Shown: piece by piece, positions 7,921-10,371 of the stretch | How the letters are laid out: every line of letters starts with the position of its first letter | Numbering within the stretch: the stretch's first letter is position 1 | DNA from: CAWHPS01 sp963831235 | GTDB taxonomy: Bacteria; Fibrobacterota; OXYB2-FULL-49-7; JAEUSG01 | Direction of reading: 5' to 3' | Assembly (NCBI GenBank): GCA_963831235.1 | Contig: CAWHPS010000008.1 | Span: 1-10,371 of the forward strand | DNA: 10,371 nt | Made by a program: the position numbers and the translations under genes | Notes under the pieces: model-generated | Seen by the model: the letters and a program-made list of their open reading frames with translations, nothing else | The model's database searches: none | Told to the model about the DNA's origin: nothing

Positions 7921-8120
7921 GTTCTTTACACTTGTTTCAGATATAATCTTCGGTCTCAGTTCTTACAATATATCACATTTGTGCTATTTAATGTCACATT
8001 TTGAGTATTTACAATAAAATAAATATTTTGTATATTTATAATAATCAAATTAGCAGTTGGTTTGGTTTAATATTCAATAAGTCACAAATGTATAATATAA
8101 ATTATTTATAAGGAGTGCCC
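7921..8120 (+). promoter_or_regulatory. AT-rich regulatory region before the GH4 gene
   Basis: 200 bases without a gene, strongly AT-rich from about 7985 on. A consensus TATAAT sits at 8091-8096, and AAGGAG at 8110-8115 lies five bases before the ATG at 8121. No good -35 is found at 16-18 bp, so an activator may be needed. Operator-like near-palindromes occur at 7973-7984 (TCACATTTGTGC) and 8082-8093 (TCACAAATGTAT), the latter overlapping the -10. A TCACATTTTGA half copy is at 7994-8004. A perfect A/T inverted repeat, ATAAATAT-TTTGT-ATATTTAT, spans 8019-8039. Any of these may be chance in such AT-rich DNA. Confidence 0.45.
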
Positions 8121-9449
8121 ATGCCAAAAATCACATTTATCGGTGCAGGAAGCCTGGGATTTACACGTGGACTGGTCCGTGATGTCCTCACATTTCCCTT
8201 GCTTCAGAACTCGACCATCTCTCTCATGGACATTAACCCCGAACGCCTTGAATTTGCGCGTAAAGCTGTGCAACTGCTCGTGGAACGTAACAAGGTCAAT
8301 GCCAGTGTTGAGGCAACACTCGATCGCAAGACCGCCCTTAAAGGCGCGGATGTAGTAATATGCACAATCCTGAACGGGGGAGTTGATGTCTGGCGATACG
8401 ACATTGAAATCCCTAAAAAATACGGAGTGGATATCAATGTGGGCGATACACGTGGACCTTCCGGCATATTTCGGGCCCTCCGCACAATTCCAGTGATGAT
8501 AGATATATGCAAGGACATGGAAAAATTCTGTCCAAACGCCATTTTGCTGAACTATACGAATCCAATGGCCATGCTTTGCCGGGCCATGCAGAGGAAGACG
8601 TTTATAAAAGTGACCGGCCTGTGTCACAGCGTTCAAGGTACGGCTTGGATGCTTTCGAATTGGATAGGTGCTGACATGAAGGACATTGACTACACTTGTG
8701 CCGGTATCAACCACCAGGCGTTTTACCTTTCGTATCGCTGGAAAGGCAAGGATGCTTATCCGCTTATTCGGAAAGCTGTAACAGAGCGAAAAAAGATATA
8801 CAACGAGGAAATCGTTCGAAACGAGATGTTCTTGAATCTTGGCTATTATGTCACGGAATCAAGCGGGCATAATTCAGAATATAACTGGTGGTTTAGGAAA
8901 AGACCTGACCTTATACGTAAATATTGTACTAACGGCACTGGCTGGAACCCGGGACATTATGCCTATATCCTGAAAGGCTACCTTCATTCGGCTAAAACAT
9001 GGAAAAAAGAAACCCGCGAATGGTTTAAGAATGGCGCGCCTATATCACTTGAGCGTGGGCAGGAGTATGCGGTGAACATTGCGAACGCCTATTTGGGCGG
9101 GGAACCTTTCACATTCAATGGAAATGTACCCAATACCGGCGCTATCTCCAATCTGCCCCCGAATGTCTGTGTCGAGGTGCCTGTACTTGTCACACGCAAC
9201 AAACTTCAAACAATGCATGTTGGAGCGCTTCCACCCCAGCTTGCAGCTCTCAACAATCTCAGTGTTGCGGTGGAGGAGATGGCCGTGGAAGGTGCCCTCA
9301 CAGGTGACGCAAACCTTGTGTTTCAGTCTGTTCTATTTGACCCGCTTACTGCTGCCGTGCTTTCCATGGCTGAGATTAAAAAAATGACGCAGGAAATGCT
9401 GATAAAGAACAAAGACTTTTTGCCGCAGTTCAAATCATTGAAGATATAG
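8121..9449 (+). CDS. melA: Glycoside hydrolase family 4, probable alpha-galactosidase
   Basis: 442 residues, a full-length GH4 enzyme. These cytoplasmic enzymes cleave glycosides by NAD-dependent oxidation and elimination and need a divalent metal, usually Mn. Visible features: the NAD-binding GAGSLGF (8-14) with acidic D37 in MDI; GDTRGPSGIFRALRTIP (108-124); LNYTNPMA (143-150); the metal-ligand motif CHSVQGT (168-174) with Cys168; GINH with His198; and YVTESSGH (243-250). CHSV is typical of the alpha-galactosidase branch; alpha-glucosidases and 6-phospho-glycosidases carry other motifs. The Arg in DTRGP differs from the Leu of E. coli MelA, so a related substrate such as an alpha-galacturonide cannot be excluded. 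A GTG at 8115 is in frame but lies in the SD, so ATG 8121 is chosen. No transporter or regulator gene adjoins. The 3' end overlaps aroD tail to tail by 15 bp. Confidence 0.93.
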   Translation: MPKITFIGAGSLGFTRGLVRDVLTFPLLQNSTISLMDINPERLEFARKAVQLLVERNKVNASVEATLDRKTALKGADVVICTILNGGVDVWRYDIEIPKKYGVDINVGDTRGPSGIFRALRTIPVMIDICKDMEKFCPNAILLNYTNPMAMLCRAMQRKTFIKVTGLCHSVQGTAWMLSNWIGADMKDIDYTCAGINHQAFYLSYRWKGKDAYPLIRKAVTERKKIYNEEIVRNEMFLNLGYYVTESSGHNSEYNWWFRKRPDLIRKYCTNGTGWNPGHYAYILKGYLHSAKTWKKETREWFKNGAPISLERGQEYAVNIANAYLGGEPFTFNGNVPNTGAISNLPPNVCVEVPVLVTRNKLQTMHVGALPPQLAALNNLSVAVEEMAVEGALTGDANLVFQSVLFDPLTAAVLSMAEIKKMTQEMLIKNKDFLPQFKSLKI

Positions 9450-10127
9450 TGAATTCAGTATATCGGCAATTTCTTTTACGCTCCGTTGCCCGGGCGCAAC
9501 CGGTTTTGAGCCGATGAACGCATAAGTTGCAACCGAACCGTATTTTAAAGCCTCAATTCTGGCATAAGCTCCTGCTTCTCCCATTGCAATTGCAATAACA
9601 GGATATTTGGCGCTTTTTGTAAACAATATCATCCGTTCCGCATCATCGCGTGACTTCGCCATGCCAGCAATTTTTACGATCTTTGCATGGCTTTTCAAGG
9701 CTTCATCAGCCAATGATTCCAGTTCTTGATCCGATGGCATCTTGTCAAAATCATGGTGGGAGACAATCGCCACTTTGTCGGATGCACTTTGGATAACCTC
9801 ATCTTTAATTGGTGAATCAATCTCAATGTCAAAAGCATCAACAAGCGGCATAATTTGTCTGAACATTTGAACGCGGTTTGCTTTATTCGACCCCGTTTCC
9901 CTTAGTGTGGCAATTATGCCAAAAGGTGCGGCTTTACGAATAGTTTCTGCAAATATAAGACTATCCTTGAATGAAACCTGAAGAAGGTCGAATCTTATTT
10001 CAGCAAGACGGGCGCCCTCATTGTAAATTCGTACCAAATCATTTGCTGACACCACCTGGTCGAATACCGCAATTATCCGGGGTATCCGGCCAAGCGCAAC
10101 TGGTCCTAAAAAAAAATCTTTAATCAT
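9435..10127 (-). CDS. aroD: 3-dehydroquinate dehydratase, type I
   Basis: 230 residues, normal for the family. It converts 3-dehydroquinate to 3-dehydroshikimate by a Schiff-base mechanism, the third step of the shikimate pathway to chorismate and aromatic amino acids, in the cytoplasm. Type I signatures along a TIM barrel: AEIRFDLL (42-49) with the substrate-binding E43 and R45; IVSHHDF (121-127) with catalytic His125; VKIAG (151-155) with Schiff-base Lys152; the MGEAGAYAR region with R190; GSVATYAF (197-204); and APGQ (211-214) in the C-terminal lid. The start codon overlaps the metY stop as ATGA, indicating an operon and coupled translation. Codons 4-7 contain nine consecutive T residues (9 A on the + strand, 10108-10116); loss of one would create an immediate TAG. 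Confidence 0.95.
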   Translation of the reverse strand: MIKDFFLGPVALGRIPRIIAVFDQVVSANDLVRIYNEGARLAEIRFDLLQVSFKDSLIFAETIRKAAPFGIIATLRETGSNKANRVQMFRQIMPLVDAFDIEIDSPIKDEVIQSASDKVAIVSHHDFDKMPSDQELESLADEALKSHAKIVKIAGMAKSRDDAERMILFTKSAKYPVIAIAMGEAGAYARIEALKYGSVATYAFIGSKPVAPGQRSVKEIADILNSLYLQ

Positions 10128-10371
10128 AACGCGGCGTCGAGTGCTTCGATTAGGTCATCTATATGCTCAAGCCCAATTGAGAGCCTTACAAGTTCCGGTG
10201 TAAGCCCGCCTTCCTGCTGCTGCGCCTCTGTAAGCTGAGAGTGCGAGGTGCTGGCTGGGTGGAGGATAAGGCTTTTTGCGTCGCCTACATTGGCAAGGTG
10301 CGAGAAAAGTTTGATGTTATCTATAAGTTTAACGGCAGCTTTATACCCATCCTTGGTTCCAAAAACCACCA
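10124..10371 (-). CDS. metY: O-acetylhomoserine sulfhydrylase, C-terminal fragment cut by the window edge
   Basis: Only the last 82 codons are present; the frame stays open to the window edge, so the gene is cut, not broken. The PLP-dependent Cys/Met metabolism family signature is clear: IKLFSHLANVGDAKSLILHPAST, read here in two blocks (KLFSHLANVGDAKS and LILHPASTSHSQL), then GLTPELVRLSIGLEHIDDLIEALDAAL at the end. This form of the C-terminus, with SHLANVGDAKSL, is typical of O-acetylhomoserine aminocarboxypropyltransferases (MetY), which make homocysteine from O-acetylhomoserine and sulphide. Cystathionine gamma-synthase relatives are the alternative. The PLP lysine lies outside the window. 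It is followed directly by aroD with a four-base ATGA overlap. Confidence 0.9.
   Translation of the reverse strand, partial: VVFGTKDGYKAAVKLIDNIKLFSHLANVGDAKSLILHPASTSHSQLTEAQQQEGGLTPELVRLSIGLEHIDDLIEALDAAL

Noticed and set aside
7980..7998. CRP-type site TGTG...TCACA before the GH4 gene
   Set aside because: The spacing between TGTGC and TCACA is 9 rather than 6, and the match is incomplete.
8115..8120. GTG start for the GH4 gene at 8115
   Set aside because: The GTG overlaps the AAGGAG SD itself; ATG at 8121 is properly spaced and begins MPKITFIGAG as in the family.
8106..8714. Long open frame of 202 codons antisense to the GH4 gene
   Set aside because: It lies entirely over a clear GH4 coding region, has no recognisable motif or SD, and its composition is that of a codon-bias shadow.

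Overview
The window looks like a piece of chromosome from a Gram-negative (two-membrane) bacterium. It encodes two outer-membrane beta-barrel proteins with signal peptides and aromatic C-terminal residues, a lipoprotein, and a class A penicillin-binding protein. Base composition is moderate in genes and very AT-rich between some of them. Shine-Dalgarno (SD) sites are clear for some genes and missing for others. The protein mix would fit the Fibrobacterota/Chitinispirillia or a related FCB-type lineage, but that placement is inference only. No rRNA, tRNA, CRISPR array, transposase or phage gene was seen.

Layout. (1) 10-1293 (+): an unassigned outer-membrane beta-barrel protein, followed by a strong hairpin terminator. 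(2) 1370-3374 (-): an elongation factor G-like GTPase (EF-G2 type), split by a one-base frameshift inside domain IV. It has its own sigma70-type promoter and a TTG start. (3) 3524-5869 (-): a PBP1A-type bifunctional peptidoglycan synthase lying upstream of the EF-G gene, with a probable terminator in the 149-bp gap. (4) 6038-7920 (+): a two-gene operon, translationally coupled by an ATGA overlap, encoding a cysteine-cluster lipoprotein and a FadL/OmpP1-like barrel. (5) 8121-9449 (+): a family GH4 NAD/metal-dependent alpha-galactosidase (MelA-like) behind an AT-rich 200-bp regulatory region. (6) 9435-10371 (-): the 3' end of metY (O-acetylhomoserine sulfhydrylase), coupled by an ATGA overlap to aroD (type I 3-dehydroquinate dehydratase). 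aroD collides tail to tail with the GH4 gene.

How the genes relate. PBP1A, the lipoprotein and both barrels act in the cell envelope. EF-G2, AroD and MetY are housekeeping or biosynthetic, and the GH4 enzyme is catabolic. No single dedicated pathway links them; this is mostly an ordinary chromosomal region. The points most worth a second look are the EF-G2 frameshift, the unexplained lipoprotein/barrel pair, the nine-T tract at the start of aroD, and the operator-like repeats before the GH4 gene. I found no convincing evidence for a wholly new system.
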